64,000 nucleotides of DNA from Acanthaster planci (GCF_001949145.1 NW_019091390.1:1584405-1648404), one strand, 5' to 3'. Shown: positions 1 to 14,977, counted from the stretch's first letter. Numbers and translations: made by a program. Notes: generated by a model not told the origin, from the sequence alone.

Positions 1-3000
1 TAATGGTCTACATGGAGCTTGTGCTTGCCTGTTTGTTTTGTTTTTGTTTTATAAAGTCTGATACTAATTTAGTTATTTATTTATTAGCCTTCTGCAGAAA
101 GTTTGTACAAGACAATGGTCACATGCAGGTGCTAGATCATGACAGACAAGAGCATAGAAACAAATTTCGATTGAACATACTGAAGTGAGTCCCGTCACTG
201 GTGAGTTCTAATCAGGCGGATGAACCTTGGATGAACCAAGACAAGTCCATCAGCCAGACTTGAAGCACTGTTATCTGGACGAGTTCACTCACACCCATTC
301 GTCCAGCCCAATGAATATCACACAGCATGGGACACCAGCAGAGATGTGCAGATGAGTACGCTCATCTAAAAGCCCCGTGTGTTGCAGTTTGCACAACATT
401 CTTTTCTGTCCCTTGCCATTGGTTGTCAGATTTCTCAGAAAAATGTCAGCACACGTGTGTTTGAAATGTTGTTCTTGCTGCATCAGAAAACACCAGTTAC
501 AGGGAATGCATAATGTCCAACTGGGTTTTGAAGGAACTTCAACAATGTCATGAATTTGGCTTCGATTCAGAGCACGCGCAAGTAATTTTTTTTCCCTGTT
601 AAACTGCCGACAGTTTATCACTGTTTGCACATATCACATTTTTCTCCCTGGGAGAACCTAGCTTTAAAAAGTTCTCCCTTAAATGAAGGGGAAGTAAAAT
701 CATTTGTAAAAAGTATTTAATACACTGTAAGAATTATGTTTTTATAGATGTGATAATCATCAGCGTCTTAGGGTAGCATGTAAGAAGTACCATATTTTTT
801 CTAGAGCCCAATGCTGCCAATTTATGAAAATTCACTCTTTCGTTAAGATTTTATTCAGGGAGAATTTTATGAATGCTCTTCGTGATGTTTGCATTTACAT
901 GCATACATTTGCGTGCTGTCTTCTGCGATTTCTGTACACTTAACCTGCTTAGGATTTGTACGTGTACATGTACGTTTACATGTGCATTATATCTGAAGCA
1001 AGGAAGCTCATGTCCAGCTCAGGGTCGTGGCAATTTGTCTGTACCGTGATGACCTTGGTGGCCGTGACTGTATGGGTGCTTAGTTTCCTGATGCTTCTTT
1101 GATTTTGATCCAGGTCCTTGGGAAGCTGGGAGCTCCATACTGGAACAAGAGATGACAAGTTTCTACCTGGCAGTGGGGGCACTGCTTGGGGGGGACATGC
1201 TAATTGCAAAAGCACACAGATGCCCTCTGAGAACAAGGTGCATCTAGCCTGCATGATCAACTTTATTTGAATGAACAGTCTTTGCATGGTCGTTTGCCAC
1301 CCTGTTGGAAGAGTAAACACTTCTCTTTCCATATTGAGGGAAATCTTTTACACATAGAGGATGGGAGGGAAATACTGAACTCTAATTTTTGTTGTTTTGA
1401 AATATTTTCTGTCAAAATAGACACTATAACTCACCACTTTTTGCATTCTCTGTAGTTGTAAAATTGTTGGCATTTATAATCAAGAGACATTACCAAGAAA
1501 AATATTCAACCCATCTCAGCCTATCGGTCAAACCTCAAATGTCTATGTTATAAAAATGTCCGTACATGTCTTTCAGTTCTGTTTGTTTTTGTGACATACA
1601 TATGATGGGTTAAATTTTTAAAAGTTAAGAATTCCAGCTTCTACTGCAGCAACGATGTGCTTTAATTTCTCCACTCACAAAATTTATAGTTAGCACGTAG
1701 TTACAGCCATCATGCTTTTTTTTTCGCCCCAAAACTCATTTAGCTGTCAAAAAGGCAATCAGGAAAATGAAGAGAAGACAGCAAATTTAATACTTTTAAA
1801 TTATGTATCAGCCAAGACCAGTTCAAGACTGTACAGTATGCATGCTCACAAGTTCATTGTCTGGCAACCTGTGTCAGCTGCATTCATTTTTAAGCAAGTA
1901 TTTGTGTCCAGAGGATTTCTGCATTTCTATGAACTCGAGACCCTGATGAAATGGTTTGGGCATGGTCGGGTTTCACTCATGTGGAGTTGACCCTTTTGCA
2001 GGGGTGTATAAAAGGAGAGCAAATTCAGCACGTTGAAATGCTATGAGAAATCTAACAGAGTGATATGCCATAAAATGTGCCTATATACACCTTCAGTGCA
2101 TGCACTTTGGGTATTTGCACTGGACGGATGATGTAAACAGCTACAGGATTTTGACAGCGGATTGTGTGTCTTGCAGGAACTTGTCTCATATTTGCATGGA
2201 GTGTGACATCCTGTTCTGCCCAGTGACGAGGAGCACATCTTGAGACCATTAGTGCATATTGTTTTTGCATGTGGCAGCGCGTTTCACATGCTGTTGGTTT
2301 AGGCTATAGCCAAGTTGAGTACGTACATGTAAGGGCAGTGCAGTATTTTTAATGTCAAGCAAGGACTTGACACAAGTTTTGCATGAGAAAACAAAGTGAG
2401 TGCCGTCTAGTGAAAGTGACAATCACACGTTTCAAAGGGCCAAAATAACTTCGGAACATCTTTCTCAGAGTGACTGGTCCTTCTTTTTGCAATTTTCTCA
2501 GCTTTCTATGTACCAGTAGGGTTTTTTGTTCTAATATTAATGTATGTTCAACAGGCATGCTTGCACGGCATTACAATATTAAGTTGAATGTGAGGAAGAC
2601 AAGAACGCATTCATCATGTGTGTACATGACATGATAATGTTGGTCAGGTTGTGTCATTAGAGGTCAAACTAGGATGCCCCAGACCCAGGCAGATACTGTG
2701 CTTGAAGACCGCAGGAATACTGTACACGTTTACCTTCATTCTTACAAGATGCACAAACTAGAACAGGCAAGCGGTGTCATGCCCCATGCCAAAATAGATC
2801 ATTCTATGAAAAAAGCTTTCCATCTTGTAGGTACGTACAGAGCCTCAGGCTGTCCTCTTGCAGCAACGCCAGTTCCCCCGGCCCAGTATATTAAATGTGA
2901 CTGAAGGAAGCCTCCAGAGCTAAGGCAGTGCCTATTGCAAACACATGCTTATGTATAGCCAAATACGGTGACTGTAGTAATATAGTAATAACCATTGATA

Positions 3001-6000
3001 TTTCACGGTGGCCCCCACCAATGGCAGTAAGCATTTGAGCACGCTGTTGTAAGGAGCCACTGTTCCATGACAGTCGCTCTATATAAAACCCCATGCACTG
3101 CTTCTTCCCCCTTCCCAGTAAAGGGGGCCATCGGAAATGCCCAGCAAAAAGTCTCAGGATTCGTCTGTTTCCAATTAGCAAAGATGCAGACCTGGCTCAA
3201 GTTTGGTGGATAACTCTGACCTGAGAGACCAGAAGCCTTTTAGGCCTATTTAATGGCTTATTTCTTCAAGTGCCGTGGTTGAAGCATATGAATGATCAGC
3301 ATTGCTAACTTGAATGTCACTAGTCAAAATTCTACTGAATATGAAATATTTACTTTGTGCTGGAATTAAACAAAGTGCTTCTAACGTGCCATTCATTACA
3401 TACATTTTCCTGGTATGCATTGGTTGTATAGTTACAAAGATATTCATCGAAACTGAATATTTTCGTCTACATTTTAATCTTAGCCAGCAAAGTCGTGTTT
3501 CTTTCTAAACTTCATCCAAGTAACATTTTCAAGACGTCGGAGTTGATCAGGTCAGGTATGCCAGATAAATACTGGCACCTTTACAATTATGCAGATGTTC
3601 TCTTTGAAAGGATGTGTGTATGCCTGTTTCTATAGCAACTGAAATGAAGTGTCTGTGCCCAAAGACGAAAATAAATGAATTAACAGCCCTTCAAGATGAT
3701 TGCAAGTGGGCCAGGGAACCTCCATGACAAAGAGAACAGTATGCTACTCTCAAACTGCCAGAGTTACAATCACAAGGGTCTGGTTGTATCTTGAATGTAC
3801 ACCTGCTTGGCTTTACAGTACCATTTGATCTGCAGGTCCAGTTTTTGGCTAGAGTTTCTTCCTGAATTGCCACAAGTCTGAACACAAATTCAGTTATTCA
3901 GTTCTGTGAAGCCATCACCATCTAAAGGGAAGAGGGTAATAACAGATGTAGCTTTCAGGGCAAACAGAAAAGTAGTCATGTTTGCTGTTACATTATGGAG
4001 GGTACCAGTGGGTACGTGTGGGTACGTTGGTCTGTAAGTTCTTTTAGCCAGAAAGTATTAAGGTTGTCATGATTGTCAGTTGATTTAAATATACACTTGT
4101 GCACTTAACAAGTGGCATTTGTCAGTTGTCTGATTTGTGGGTACAAATACCTGCAGGTAAAGAACATGCCACTTCTTTGAGCTGACTAGCATCAAAAAAT
4201 TCATTAACCACTTGCTGCCGGGTGGCTTGAAAAATGCAGTGCACATAATCGGAACTTTTTCAAGATTTTCAGTTTTCAAAATTCTTCAAAATGTCATCAT
4301 TTCAATTAATGGATGTTTACACCCACATGAATTACTGTCTGGTGGCCACTCTAGTCTGACAGACAAAATCTATTGACACCCGAGTATTTCAGCCAGGCCT
4401 GCAGCCTTGTAAAAAGAGCCCAGATTGTGCGGTGTTATGTAACTTTCTTTTGTTCATGAACCTGGCACAGTGCTGACCTCTTTTCAGTAGGGGCCAGATT
4501 AGCGTGCAGCAGTGCTGTGTGGCTCATCACTGCGGTGGTAGAGCGCTTTTGTTCCCAGTGATAATCTGCTTGCACTAAATCCCCAAAACCGTGGTATGCT
4601 GTTTCAAAACAAGGCTGGATTTTCTCCACTATTGAGAGTGAAAAAATGTCGGTAATGCCCAGCAGCCTGGTCTTTTGTTCCGAGAATGGTCTTTTGTTAC
4701 AAGGCCCAGTTCCCTTTGTCCGATTTTGGAGACCCCGGCCACACGTATAAACCCGGTGCCCGAAACCAGGCTCCCCAGCAGGAAGTGGTTAAGCTTGTAA
4801 AAATGATGTCCTGTGGTTGGCACCATATGATTTTTATTGGTCATTAAGTTTTCTATTCAAGGATATCAGTTCCATATGATTTTTGCTTGGGAATGGATCA
4901 CACATAGGTTACAACTGGAAATATAAATTAAGTTTGTGCTTGGTCTTATCCAGAATGGGATGATGCATTTCTGTACTGCATGCTTTTGTTGGCATCCAGC
5001 CCAGACAGTGTAACGTTTGGTCATTTCAGAGAAGCAGAGTCCTCTGCAGTCCCAAATCAAGTGGACTGTAATTTGATGGAAGATCTCTGCACTGACTGTT
5101 AGGCAGTGCAGAGGTAACATCATCCTGCTTCAAATCTCAAAGACAGCGAGCAGAATCAAAAGATTCATTTGGCTAGTCGCTTTGCAGGTGCAGACTCAGT
5201 AAAGCATATGCGTTCTCCGAGGGGCTAAAGCCGGGGATGTCTTTGTTGACTGCCATTCCCAATAACTCCTCAATTTAGTCAGGCCCAGAGGTGCTTGGAC
5301 AACACACTGATTTCCCGGCAGACAGGCACATGAATACCAAAGTAACATTGATCACCTCACCCCCGCCCTCCTGGATTTAACATAAATGTTGACTCATGTT
5401 GTATTCAAAATCACCCTTACTTGGGATGTATGTTCAGGGATTTTTTTTGCATGTTGCCTTTAGGCAGAATATCGTAGTCATGACTTCTGAAGTTGCATTG
5501 ACTCATCCAATCGGATTCTGAAAGTTTTACCCCAGTTTATATTTTATAGCCCCCAGACCTAAGATTAATTGGAAGATTGCCCATAATTGTAGAGCTGATT
5601 TAATGTACGTGTGTTTCCTGAGGCAATTCAAATGAGATGGAATAAAAAGAATCATCAAGCCAAGTGTCCTGTTTAAAAGCACAGAAGTTGGTATTTTTAT
5701 GCTTAAAATGCACAGTATATTTGCTTGTACATGTATAATGTACCATTGTTTTGGGGAGCACTTTACCGCTAATTTCACACGGTGAGGTTAGTTATTCTTT
5801 TAAGCTACCAAAAAACTCTAAAACACTGTGTACCATTTTATTGTCTTCATGACAATCCATCTGCTGCATGTTTTGTGGATTTCTATTTATTTTCCAATTT
5901 CATTCCAGTCATGCGTGTTATTGGCTGCTCTGAAATGACATGTTTTTTCTCAGGCCTAGATTACTGGGAACATTACAACCAATGTGCCAAATCATGGACA

Positions 6001-9000
6001 AGTTCCTTTCACGGTGTCCTTATACCAGTGTAAAGTGATGATTGATAAAGGATGGCTAGGAATACGGTCGTCAGAGAGCAGATTTCATCATATGATGGTG
6101 TTAGCTTGGAGGGTGAGCCAGTTGGGCAATAAGTTATTTTTATGACATCCAGATACCAGTAAAAAATGACCCAAAAACCTCTGTATCCTACTTTTCCAGC
6201 TCTAAACACCCCTGGAAATTTGTGACATTGCAAATTAGATTGAACGCTCTTCCCAATGCATGTATGGTTTGTTTATACACTTAGTTTTCCTGTGGCTTTT
6301 CCTAACAGATGCATGAAGTCATTCTATTTTATTGTACCAAGTTCCCTACTGCACCCTGCTTGGTGTTGGTGTTGTTTCTAAAATATTGAACTGAGTTTGA
6401 ACTGATTTATTTCAAGTCATTTTCAACCAGATGCCCCAGTATGTGTTTCTTGCATGTCCTGCATCAGAATGTGTAGATGAAATCACGTACTTCATTACCA
6501 GTGCATAAAGCACATACTGGTATGTGAGTGGTGTGTATTGCATCACATAGTATCATCATCCTGCCTTGGGAAATCGGTCTTGTTTTTTACCCTTAATAAT
6601 TTATGTCATGGCCTCCAATAATCCCTGGGTGATTTCCCAGGTGACATCCTTTTGCTCAGGTTTCTGTCTTTAGGAAATAAAACATTCAGCTGTTCACTAG
6701 GTGGAGTATTCATATCTTTGGAAATGGGTTGTCAGTGTGTGTGTGACATTCAATAACAGCCAGTGTTTTGATTAAAAAGAGTTTTGTTATCACAGCTTCA
6801 GATGCGCAGACTTGTAAAGATCTGTTTGGAGAAGAGTGGAATTGAAAATGTCTTGTCCTTGTCGGTTCATTGGTGGGATGATTAAAGACCATTTGTGTGC
6901 TGCCTGGCAACATCTGTTCAACACTCGAATTCTATGTTGATGTTAATCTACACGTGTTCTTGAATGCATCAATGCGGGTTACAAATGCTGAAGTAGTTCA
7001 TGTGCATGACCAAAATACATGTACACTATATTGTGGGTACACAGTGTACGACAAATGGTAGATATGGTGGGTGTCTGAGCCATCGACTTCGATGGATCCC
7101 CATCTCTTTTTGCAAGCTCCTTCCCAGGGGTTGTGCGACCTGTTGTGGCTGTATAATAGCCTGATGGGCAGGACGCACAAATGTGGGGACAAGCACCGCT
7201 TACATGTATGTAGGCTTAAAGTTGACAACGGCATAGGCTAGGTGAAAAGTTGATACAGGTTAAGTGTTTGCTTGGAAAGAAAACATGTCTGGTGCACACA
7301 TCCTTATGAAAAGGGTCCAGAGAGCAGAAGTTACTTTGAAGTTTCATTTATCTTCATTTATCACACCATTGTGGCCCCAAAACTACACGTACATTGTTTG
7401 TGTGTTACAAAAGTTAAAAATTAACTAAAATTAAATAAATGAAAAAAAAATAGTTGAACAAGTCGTTAGTTGCAAAACAAAACAAAATAAGTGGGTTACA
7501 AGTATTGATTCACCCGCATAGTAAGAGGCTGACAAGTGTTATCTGTAGATAAACTTAAAACTTTAGCCAAATGCTACCCAGAATCAACAGTATATTTTGG
7601 ATTGAGGAATTCTTGTCTAAGTTTATAGCCGAGGGAAGTTGTCATTGTTTTTCTGTCTAAACTACCCAATAGAATGGGAGAATGTACCACTTTTCAACCA
7701 TACGACCCTAAGGCACCATTCTGAACATTTTGTTGGGAAATGCAAGGCATTATGGGTAACTTACCAGCCTGATCAGTGGATTTACATTCTTCAAGTTTGT
7801 ACGTTTGGATTTTGTGCTCATTGACATGTTGACTGCAGATTATTTGGGAAACAAAACTTGTGCAATGAGAGCTGGACACAGAAGATAAAACAAAAGCTGT
7901 TTATGTGTCCGTTTTTATAAAAGGCAAGAAAAGACCTGCAAAAGCCCCCTGTGGATGGAAAATTGGCATTTTGAAGAGTTAAATTTGCACTTGATGAGTA
8001 TAAATTTCCACCAAAGGCTCTAATACTGTTCAACATGTGTACAGTCAGAGTTGATCCTGTAGTTACGCCTGCATCACTGAGATTCCTGCCATGGGAGCCA
8101 CAGTCACTAAGCCAGGGTGTGTCAGACGTGTGTTTAGACAACTTTGAGATTTGTTTCGAAAGACATCTTGGGTTACCCGGGTGAACAATGAATTACGCAC
8201 CCCCACATCTGAGTTCATGCTAAATTTAGCTCAATAACCTGACTAATGCAAGGTTCCAGGACGTGTCTTCATGACACTCATGAAATGTCAAGTCGGCCGC
8301 GGGACCTAGGGTTATTTAACAAGTGCGCTGTGCCTCCCAGTGAATGGCCATTGAATAAACCAATACATGTCACAGTACATTGACATTCGACTGTACTTAA
8401 TCACTTCCACTTTCCTAGTCAAAACTGGCCAACTTTTTCGTCGGAAAGGGCTTTCTCACAAAGAATAGTGGTTTTATTTTCTTTCAAAAAAATTCTAGCA
8501 AAACAGAACACCAGCGAGAGTGATGCAATAATTATCATTTAGCTTGACACAATTTTTCATACAAAAGAGCAAACCTGAAAATGTGCTCTGCCGTAAATGT
8601 TACAATTTTATGAACAGTTCCATGTCCCTTGACACAAAAAAGCCCGAATTTTTGGATAACCTTTTCTTTTGTATAGCTGGACACAATACATGTAAGCAGA
8701 TTGAGCTATACATTCACTGGACAGGTGCAGATACGGGGTGTTGCAATTTTTGACCATTCATTTTCTGACATGTATGGAATATATATCTTTTATTTGATAG
8801 CAACTTAGCAAGGGCCTCTTTTTCAATTGGAAATATTTTCATTGGAGAAAGTGACGTTAGTCTCATTTTCACTGGAAAATGTGTGCCAGTTAAACTGGCA
8901 GAATTCTGAGATGATTTTTTTTTAGTATGGCAAATGGCCATAAAATTGCCTTTGCTAAATTTGGCTCCGTTTTATAGTCAGGGAAAACTTGAAAAAAAAA

Positions 9001-9093
9001 AACAAATTGCAAAATGAAGTATTGCAGTGTGAAATGCCACCTGGAACAAAGAATATAAGATTGAGAAGAGGATGAAAACCTGGATTACATTTT
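1..9093. other. Non-coding flank, no gene recognised
   Basis: I find no reading frame here with recognisable protein similarity or a convincing exon structure. Open frames are short, of the length expected by chance, and scattered over both strands. The stretch contains ordinary AT-rich runs, a few ACATGTAC-type palindromic words (for example around 961-985), and T- or A-rich tracts. It may be intergenic sequence or the 5' part of a long PDE4 intron if a more distal first exon lies outside the window. Confidence 0.6.
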
Positions 9094-9570
9094 TAGGGCT
9101 GTGCCAAATATTTGATCAATTGACGATCGTCGAATATTCAAGTACTATTTTTTTAATTTGAATATTCAAATGCAGAATTCATGAAAAGGAAGGGAAAATT
9201 TTCTTTAGTTTTAAATGAGAAAAATTGCACCATGGAGGCTTGTTTCAAACAGATTCAAATGAAAAGTGTCAGAAATGTTACAATGATTTAAAAAGTAGAT
9301 TATTCATTAAACAATTTAAAAGGAATAGAAACTTTGAAACGGGCAAGAAGTCTTGTTCATCTCTCAAATCTTGCTAAATCATGGCTGGAGATACTCCTAG
9401 ATGTGAGAAGCTATTATATTAATCATAATATACAATTGTGTGTGTTGTTGCAACTGATTTTGTATATGGTTTGTTCATCAACAATCTGCCGGTCAGTGCG
9501 GTCAGTGATATTTGACCAAATTGAAGGTCAAGTATTTGAATAAAGAATTATTCAAATTGAGTCAGCCCTA
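9094..9570. mobile_element. hAT-like non-autonomous element (MITE)
   Basis: The left end starts TAGGGCTG and the right end finishes CAGCCCTA, so the termini are inverted copies, and both subterminal regions are rich in short AATATTCAA / TTTGAAT words. The flanking 8-mers are TACATTTT on the left and AAAATTTT on the right, matching at 6 of 8 positions, as an aged 8-bp target duplication of a hAT transposon would. No transposase frame is present in about 477 bp, so it would have depended on an autonomous relative. The class assignment rests on the TAGGGCTG-type terminus and the 8-bp duplication. Confidence 0.65.
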
Positions 9571-12254
9571 AAAATTTTGTCACACATGATTCAGTTTGCT
9601 CGATTGTTATCGGTGATGTCATTTGACGTGTAAATTCTTTGTCAGTTACTGTTACCTGCAAGAAAAATTTCCTTTACAGGTTTGAAAGGTTATTTTATTA
9701 TTTCAAAACTTTCCTCTGAGAAAAGAACCCTGATTCAGTATTGATGGCAACATGGGTACAAATTTACAACACTCTGGAGAGCTTGCTATCTTAGTGATTA
9801 TCGAGTTAAACAAGTTCAGCAATGTATGGCCGGTACAGTGGTCTGCTGTTATGTAATTTGGGAAGAAAAGGACTCTTAAGGAAATCAAACTTATGTTTTT
9901 TTTAAATGAAATGAAAGGATTCTCAACTCATCTTTTGATGGTTAAGAACGGTGAGGTTGCTAAGAACGGAGAGCATCAAATTTGTTCATATTATCCGTAA
10001 TAGTATAAACGCAATTCTTTTTTTATTGGGGAAAAATAGTTTAAAATAATTATTCAGTTTTAGCCCTGTTTGAAACACAAAGATGGAGTGTTGCTGCGCA
10101 TATGTTGAGGGTTAAATACTTGTACGGTTACCGGATAAAAATTGACGGCAACAAAAATATCATCTGTTGTTTCCCCAGTCATGAGCGTGATAATGCAAGC
10201 AACTTGACATGCACAAACTGTGGCTTGTGTCTTGCAAGAAAGATTATAAACCAGTACTGCCTCTTCCAGGTATTACCATCCTTGGGTGTGCTCAGGGTTT
10301 TACCCTGCTTTTTTATCCCCCCTGTGAAATCGTCTCTGACGTTGATCGCAGGTGAAAGTCTCCATCAGCCATGGAGGTTTTGTCCCACTTCTTTACTCCC
10401 CTTGTAGGCAGCTGAGGCCTCAACTAAGAGGAATATTCATCCACTAACCTGCCAGTTTGTATCTGTGCTAACGAAGTGGGTCAACCGGCAATGTTAATGA
10501 CTCGGCAGAAGACTGAAGTCGGGTCCAATTTAACGTGCCCTATATTGCATTCTGAATGCGGCAGGTTGTTATTAAAGAAAAAAAAGCCGCTCGTAAAAAA
10601 TAAAGTAGATAATCAATGGTCCTTATATTGGACAGGACTGTATACAATTTGTTAGATGCAGTTGAGGATAGATCCAGGAGTACACTGTTTGTTGTTTTCT
10701 TTTCAAAACGAGGTAAAGGGGGTTTGCTATTTCCACATATTACATATAATATAGAAACTAAAATGTAGTTACCTTTATGCCTCGTAAGGACAATTTTTTT
10801 AATTACTTTTTAGGGGAAGGGGGCATGCGTATGCCCTCACTGACCCAGCCTGTAGTTGCAGGTGCATTTAGTGTGAGTTCGTTGCATTTATAAAAAGAAA
10901 TACACGATGGGCAAACGTGACATGGGTGTGGCAGAACACTTGTATGAGAGGATTTTCAGTCACATGATTTTTAAGGTCAGCGTTCAATTTACATGTACAC
11001 TGATGTGCTTGGAAATGTGCGCTTCTTCAAAGTCTCTCAACATATTCTTGTGTACATGAAATTGCCAATAGAAATATCCAGATTTGAAAATGCGTGCACC
11101 TCCATAGACATGGTACGCTTCATGAAATACCTTTACTTGTTATGTTACTGTTACGTCACATGAAAAACCTCTATTGACGCAGTGAGCAGTGCGAGTGTGC
11201 GGAGCTGTGGTTGAGATTGGAAGGACTAGCTCATGTTTTTATTGCATTTGTATGACTGGTATGCAGCTGTGTTTGAATCCGTAGCTTAAGGTTGTTGGTT
11301 TTCTTAGGCCGTGTCCGAAAGGGGCTTCCAGAGCTACGGCTAGGTCTATTGTCTACGCATCTCCACACATTCCTAAAGGAGAGAAGACCTAGACCAAGCT
11401 CTAGACAAGAGATACCGATGCAGCCTTAGTATAGGCAAAATTACAGCTAACTGACCCCAGCCAACCACAAATGAAATGGCAGTGGTCAGTTCCGGTTGTT
11501 CTGCCAAATGAGGAGTACCAGCAACTTGTGCAAAGGTCAGGACAGCCAGTGAGATAATTCTTTGCTGTGTTGGTCATTCTTTGTGAATGTTTACATAAGC
11601 TCCTTGTATTACATTAGTAATTTGCAATTATTTATTTCCTCCCACTCTGCATGTGTGCTACCGGGGCTGTTCCTGATGGTTCTGAACATTCTAATGGACA
11701 TGTACTGGTATTTCTTCTCTCACGACCATGTTTGATTACAGGTAAGTGTACTTTTGTCTTTGACTCAACCCCACCAGAGATCCATCGGATCCGTGGGACT
11801 GTTTAACCAGAGTCTGTTTTATTAGGATGCAGCAAGCCGGCCAGTGTTTGGTCCTACTCCAATGGCGGGTCAATTTGTGAACAAGAGAGGGTGCCTTGTC
11901 ATCCGGTAGCGACATCACTCAGAGCTGGCACAGAGTGTGTGTTTAATTTACATACATATATGTAGATTTACAACTCGAGATTAAAGCTGTGTCCAAAAGT
12001 TATGGCTGCGGCTGGGAATGACACTTTGCCCCTCTGGAAATACTGCCTAGTGAAAAGGTGCAGTCCTGTAGAATCTTTGCACAGGAACTGGGCTGGCAGC
12101 AGCAGAAGTACAGTATGTAGGGATCTGCCTGCAGCCTCTGTCTTTGTGACCTGAGTGAGGGGGTGCTTTTGCACAGAGATTATACATGTACATGTAGTGC
12201 CCTTTGGCATGGCCATTTTTTCCGTAAAGAATGTTAAACTCAAAAGGATTGCAT

Positions 12255-12296
12255 CTGAGCTGAGCTTAGCCGAGCTGAACTAAGCTGAGCTGAACT
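12255..12296. repeat. Short AGCTGA/AGCTTA-type simple repeat
   Basis: The hexamer-like words CTGAGC, TGAGCT, CTGAAC and CTAAGC follow one another for about 42 bp, giving an imperfect minisatellite-like tract with strong self-complementarity (AGCT cores). Confidence 0.6.
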
Positions 12297-13735
12297 CATT
12301 ATTGTTAACTGAGCTTTGCTCACAATAGCTGAGCATGGTTCTGTCTTCAGCCACAGAGCTTGAAGTGTGTGTACTGAATGGACCACTTCCATAAATACTG
12401 AGACCAGAAATGTAAGCAACAGTTACAAATTTCCCTTGTGCTAGATCCTTGGTGGTGATGTTATTGTACAAAATAACCAAAACATTCCATTTGTAGAGCT
12501 TTCCATTTGTCCGAGTCAAATGTCCATCTTTACATGATAGTATCCTACCACATAACCTGATTTTTTGTTCAAATGTACACCTTTGGGTTTTAATTAATTC
12601 AGACTGTAAAAGTATGTCGGGTTTTTTTTAATAAAAAGGTAAAACAAGTCACGTTGATTTTCTTCAAGTAAAATGAAGGTATATTTCCCCCTCCACTCTA
12701 GCCAGATTTTTTGCATGCCGACTCTTCCCCCTCACCTCTTCAGGCAAAAGTGATTGGCATCACTACTTTTCAGACCCAGTGCACCAACAACATCTCCCAG
12801 GGCACCAATATGCTTAACTTGTAATAAAACAAATAATAAAAGAAGGTGCAATCTGCATATTCGTCGGTAAATTTTTCACGGCTGCACTGGTCCGTGCACA
12901 TTTGTGTGAAATACATATATGGACAGCCAACATCAATCTGGATCTGTTTCGAGCGTGAGAGAAAGATTTCTGTCCGTGATTGGGGCTGTCCCCCTTGGTC
13001 CTTTGATTATTAGAGGAGTTTGAGTGTTAAACTGATTGTCCGCCCGAATGCATCGTGTTCTCATCCTCGAGAAGCAAGGACATCTGCAGGAAGGGAATTG
13101 CCTCAAATCGTGACATACCGGGGTACATTGAAATGAAAGGAGAGGGCCTAGTTTCGAGTATATTAATGTCTCACTTGATCACTAGAATTGTTGCACAGGA
13201 AAATATTTTCAGCTGCATACATACAAGTAGATTAATTGGACCAATTTTTCATTTGTACACTCTCTTATCTTGCAGCATAGCACTCTTCTATGTCATCTTT
13301 AAGTGGGAAACAAGCTGTGTCATATACATGTAAATCCCTCTGAAAACAAGTACACCACCTTGGTGTTGAGTTTTGACTAATATGGCACATGGACGGGGGG
13401 ATCATAGGGGTGTTTCTTTGATAATTAAAGGTCTTTGGGCTCTCCTTTAAGAATTTCGTATGCCACACGCATGTATGCAAATAAGCTGTGAACTATTAAC
13501 TGAAGAAAACTAGAATTCTACGGCATCTTGTTACCTAAACCTTACAAATCATTTGTTTTGTAGTGACTTTTTTTCTGCAGTTAATGTACAGTGGGCAATA
13601 GAGACACCAAAAACAAATCAGATTCCTAGTGAATGGGAGTCAGTATGGTGGAGTTAGGATGGCCTGTTCTTGACACAGGGTTTTGTTCTCGTCTCAAATG
13701 GTGGGAACACGACTCAAGAACACTGTTCTCGGAAC

Positions 13736-13747
13736 NNNNNNNNNNNN
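13736..13747. other. Assembly gap (12 N)
   Basis: Twelve consecutive N characters. Flanking sequence on both sides is ordinary non-coding DNA, and any frame crossing the gap should be ignored. Confidence 0.98.
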
Positions 13748-14977
13748 AGGAACTCACAGAAAGACTCATGAGATTTTGATTTTTGAACAGCTGCAAAAAG
13801 TAGAGAGATGGCTTCCAAAGCCGCAGGCAATGGGAGTCAGTAACTGTACACTACAACAGTCTGCTGCCCTCTGCCCCTTTGGAAATTATGGCATTACAGT
13901 GCTGCTATTAGAAATGAGTAGTGAGCCCTCTTGTGGTAACCAGTTTTACTAATGTACTGAGTATGATGGATGGTGTTCTGGTTCCGGACTGACTGCATCG
14001 TTTTCCAACAAATCTGTTCATTTATTTGCTTGTCCTTCACAAGCTGTCAGAGGTCTTCCCAATTTATCCTTGAACTTTCTCTGCACAATTTCCAACCAAG
14101 CCCATCGTGTCCCTTGTGGCTTAAATGCTAAGAGGCTTGCACCTCTGTTTTGGTGATACAGGTGTGTTTAATTACAGCCAACTGTGACTTGTGTATTCAG
14201 ATGTTTTTGCTCATTTTGGGCAAAAAGGTCTTGTGAAGAGAATAATTATTTAGATGACAGACATTCTCAACAGCTTATATCACCATAACATTGATGGAAA
14301 TGTGGAAGAAAAATTTGTTTCAAAGGATCGTATCACCAGTTGACCCAGCGAATTCAGAGTCATTGCACTTTAAAGACTGCTTGTTGAAAAATTTAAAAAG
14401 ATGAAAAGGTCATAATCATGGCAACAGTACAGTTACAATGCGGTTATTGCTCTACTGTGACGAATGTGCTGTATGTGTGAACATTAGGCATGTGGAAAAG
14501 GTCGAGAACTCCATCAGTCAATACCTTCATATTGACTGTCAAAGCAGTGCATTGGGGAAATATTGTATATTCTCCCAGAAGCCTCTCCATTGGGTTCTGT
14601 TTAACATTGATGGGTTTAATCTAAATGTAGGTCTGTTTTCCAACAACAGAATCCTTAGGTATTTTCTTGGTAAGCTTGGAATTTGAATGTGTTCTGAAGA
14701 GCAAAACTACCCAGTAAAAGCAGTATCGCTATTTGTCTTGCTGCAAGTTTGCCGAGGAGAGATTGTAACAGCGGCATATAAGAAGAGGGGGAAACTTATT
14801 TTGTGAGAATTTTCCAACTTTGGAGATGCCCAAAGGAGTCATTTCACTTTGTCTTTCTCTGAATCATATGACATTCTTTCCTAAGTAGAAGTTTCAATAT
14901 TTTAGAGCTTTTTCTTGAAAAACAGTCGTCACTTTTTGGACAAGATCCATACTGCTTTTGCTTCATCTTGAAATTGG

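Larger units (their letters stand above)
9571..14977. other. Non-coding stretch, no gene recognised
   Basis: Nothing here reads as a protein-coding exon of a family I recognise. Contents noted are a short AGCTGA-rich repeat (12255-12296), the assembly gap at 13736-13747, and one very short ATG-to-donor segment (11728-11741) that happens to have the phase needed to join the PDE4 common exon; it is discussed as a finding and not annotated as a gene. Confidence 0.55.
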
